A DNA stretch of 64,000 bases, taken from contig NZ_CP046051.1 in the NCBI RefSeq assembly GCF_013315815.1, positions 1,673,501-1,737,500 on the forward strand, given 5' to 3'. Position numbers and translations under genes: made by a program. The notes under the pieces are model-generated. The model was given only the letters and a program-made list of their open reading frames with translations, ran no database searches and had not been told where the DNA came from. This document shows positions 62,503 through 64,000 of the stretch, one piece after another (positions within the stretch are counted from its first letter, which is position 1; every line of letters starts with the position of its first letter). The DNA is from Caproicibacterium lactatifermentans. Its GTDB lineage: Bacteria > Bacillota > Clostridia > Oscillospirales > Acutalibacteraceae.

Positions 62503-63251
62503 TCGGCGACACCTTCTTCCATATGGCGAAAGCCCTCATTCTCAATCTCGTCCACCAGTTCCGAACCACCGGTGCGGACAATGCGTCCGTCAACCAGCAC
62601 ATGGGCATAGTCAACGGTCAGGTTCTCCAAAATCTTGGCATTATGCGTAATGATAAGCAACGCGTTGTCTTTATTCTTATAGCGGCGGATACCCTCCGAA
62701 ACAATGCGGACGGCGTCCACATCCAGGCCGGAATCCGTTTCGTCCAAAATGGCCAGCTTCGGCTGCAGCATCAGCATCTGCAAAATTTCAGCTTTCTTCT
62801 TTTCGCCGCCGGAAAAGCCCACATTTAGGTCGCGGCGTGCATAGGAAGCGTCCATGTTCAGCGCCTCCATGGTCTTTTTCAGTTCTTTCTGAAAAGCAAA
62901 TACTTTCAGCGGTTTTCCGGTAACGGCCGACTTGCTGACACGCAAAAAATCTTCCAGAGTAACGCCGGGAACTTCTTCCGGACTCTGAAAAGAAAGGAAA
63001 ATACCGCGGCGGGCACGCGCATCGGTCGGCTCATGTGTAATGTCCGCCCCATTAAAGGTAATCGAACCGGAATCCACATGATATTCCGGGTTGCCAAGAA
63101 TCACATTGCCCAAAGTCGACTTGCCGGCACCGTTTGGCCCCATAATAACGTGTGTTTCGCCGGGAGCAACAGAAAGATTGAGCCCGTTCAATATATTTTT
63201 TCCATCCACACTTGCGTGCAGGTCGTATACTTCCAGTAATTTCTGTGCCAT
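62499..63251 (-). CDS. sufC: Fe-S assembly ATPase SufC
   Basis: A 250-residue ABC-type ATPase of the SUF scaffold. Walker A IMGPNGAGKSTLG is near residue 36, the signature NVGFSGGEKKKAEI near 145, Walker B LAILDETDSGLDVDA, and the switch LLIITHNAKIL. The ATG at 63251 has AGGGGTG upstream. First gene of sufCBDSU. Confidence 0.95.
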   Translation of the reverse strand: MAQKLLEVYDLHASVDGKNILNGLNLSVAPGETHVIMGPNGAGKSTLGNVILGNPEYHVDSGSITFNGADITHEPTDARARRGIFLSFQSPEEVPGVTLEDFLRVSKSAVTGKPLKVFAFQKELKKTMEALNMDASYARRDLNVGFSGGEKKKAEILQMLMLQPKLAILDETDSGLDVDAVRIVSEGIRRYKNKDNALLIITHNAKILENLTVDYAHVLVDGRIVRTGGSELVDEIENEGFRHMEEGVAE

Positions 63252-63318
63252 GTTCCTGAACACCCCTCATGTTTTGCAAAAATGCAAGATAATCATCATA
63301 TCTAATAACTTAATATGT

Positions 63319-63366
63319 ACTAAATTAGTGTATAATATATTGTACCCGTTTTCCTTAAAAAATCAA
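63319..63366 (-). promoter_or_regulatory. suf promoter with IscR-like palindrome
   Basis: Minus-strand TTGATT (63361-63366), 16 bases, TACAAT (63339-63344). The perfect palindrome ACTAAATTAGT (63319-63329) sits about ten bases past the -10, at the transcription start. It fits the core of type 1 IscR sites. No iscR gene is in the window. Confidence 0.6.
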
Positions 63367-63581
63367 GACTTTTTCTCCTATTTGTCAAAATCTTTTGTTG
63401 CAGAACAGGAGGAACGGTTTCGGCTGCCGTTCCGGCATTTTTTCTCTTCGCCGCGCTACTCCCCTAAACCCCTCCAAAGGCTTTTGCAGAAAAGCAAGAA
63501 ATGGACTGTACGAAAGACAATGTTTGTGCTAAAATGTGGTGATTAGCATATTTATAGTGGAGTCTGGAGGTACGTTATGTC

Positions 63582-64000
63582 ATGCTGGCAAATTTAAAAA
63601 TGTGGTTACATAAGGAACCACCGGGACGTATCATTGTCGTCAGTTTTGCAATTATTATCCTGACCGGTTCTTTGCTACTGTGCCTGCCGGCCTGCACCCG
63701 CCCGGGAAAAAGCACTTCTTACCTGGACGCCCTGTTTACCGCTGGTTCGGCAACCTGTGTAACTGGCCTGACGCTGTTTGATACTTACCGTCACTGGACC
63801 ACCCTCGGGCAGGTCTTTATCTTGATGCTGATTCAAGTCGGCGGTTTAGGGCTGGTGACATTCACCACCGGTTTTACCCTGCTGATGCGTAAAAAGCTTG
63901 GCCTGCGCAACATGGAGCTGGCGGTAGAGAACACCAACGGCGACAGCGGAGACATCGGCAGCCTGGTCCGTATGATTTTGAAGTTCACCTTCTCCTGTGA
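63582..64000 (+). CDS. TrkH/KtrB potassium uptake protein, 5' part
   Basis: The first 139 codons of a potassium channel-like transporter, open to the window edge. It starts MLANLKMWLHKEP, a first helix IIVVSFAIIILTGSLLLCLP follows, then the pore loop with DALFTAGSATCVTGLT (first selectivity filter), and a third helix around LIQVGGLGLVTF. These match KtrB/TrkG/H subunits. The ATG at 63582 has GGAGG eleven bases upstream. A KtrA-type partner, if any, lies beyond the window. Confidence 0.88.
   Translation, partial: MLANLKMWLHKEPPGRIIVVSFAIIILTGSLLLCLPACTRPGKSTSYLDALFTAGSATCVTGLTLFDTYRHWTTLGQVFILMLIQVGGLGLVTFTTGFTLLMRKKLGLRNMELAVENTNGDSGDIGSLVRMILKFTFSC

Overview
The window looks like the chromosome of an anaerobic, low-to-mid GC Firmicute, most likely a clostridial Oscillospiraceae/Ruminococcaceae-type organism. 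The support is indirect: AGGAGG-type ribosome binding sites, frequent TTG/GTG starts, TTGACA-17-TATAAT promoters, a PyrK/PyrD (NAD-linked) dihydroorotate dehydrogenase, GlpP antitermination, DUF1292, an FHA-SEDS fusion and a SUF-only Fe-S system. No gene points to aerobic respiration. No species can be named from the sequence alone.

Layout. 0-5 kb: a cytidylate-kinase-like protein, a two-gene alkylation-repair operon (Ogt-type methyltransferase plus AlkD-like protein), a YtrA-type GntR regulator with its ABC transporter, and a membrane protein with an 11-residue repeat. 5-8.2 kb: a thiamine-precursor ABC operon under a TPP riboswitch with its own terminator. 8.3-11.4 kb: a class B penicillin-binding protein and an FHA-domain SEDS protein. 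11.6-20 kb: pyridoxal kinase, RuvX, a phosphatase, the pyrCFKD operon and serC-serA. 20.4-24 kb: malic enzyme, a ~0.9 kb stretch best explained as a large non-coding RNA on the minus strand (good promoter, terminator, no credible ORF), a DUF1292 protein and a 6S-like RNA. 24-33.7 kb: a glycerol regulon. GlpK, GlpF, a GlpA-like dehydrogenase, its FAD partner, a DUF1667 protein, GlpP and a TetR regulator lie on the minus strand; a small Cys-repeat protein and DhaKLM lie divergently on the plus strand. 34-38.7 kb: DegV, an intact IS150-group IS3 element inserted in the loop of a bidirectional terminator, a binding-protein/peptidoglycan-binding fusion lipoprotein and a DUF815 ATPase.

38.9-50.6 kb is an accessory sugar island. 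It starts at tRNA-Ser(CGA), followed 2 bases later by a truncated tyrosine integrase, and ends near an IS3-type transposase remnant. Its genes are visibly more AT-rich than the flanks: beta-phosphoglucomutase, GH31, two sugar permeases, GH65 phosphorylase, an (alpha/alpha)6 glycosidase, and divergently a LacI regulator and a sugar-binding lipoprotein. Together they suggest uptake of alpha-gluco-oligosaccharides, phosphorolysis to beta-glucose-1-phosphate and conversion to glucose-6-phosphate. No ATPase is encoded, so a shared one elsewhere is implied.

50.7-64 kb returns to core genes: a DtxR/MntR-type regulator, a GH13 enzyme, a hexose-phosphate block (phosphoglucomutase, ManA, ROK glucokinase, a pyrophosphatase-like protein), a GH1 remnant, uridine kinase, the sufCBDSU operon with an IscR-like palindrome at its start, and the 5' part of a TrkH/KtrB potassium transporter cut by the window edge. 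The strongest candidates for something new are the large RNA at 22.1-23.0 kb and the Cys-repeat protein at 31.3 kb.
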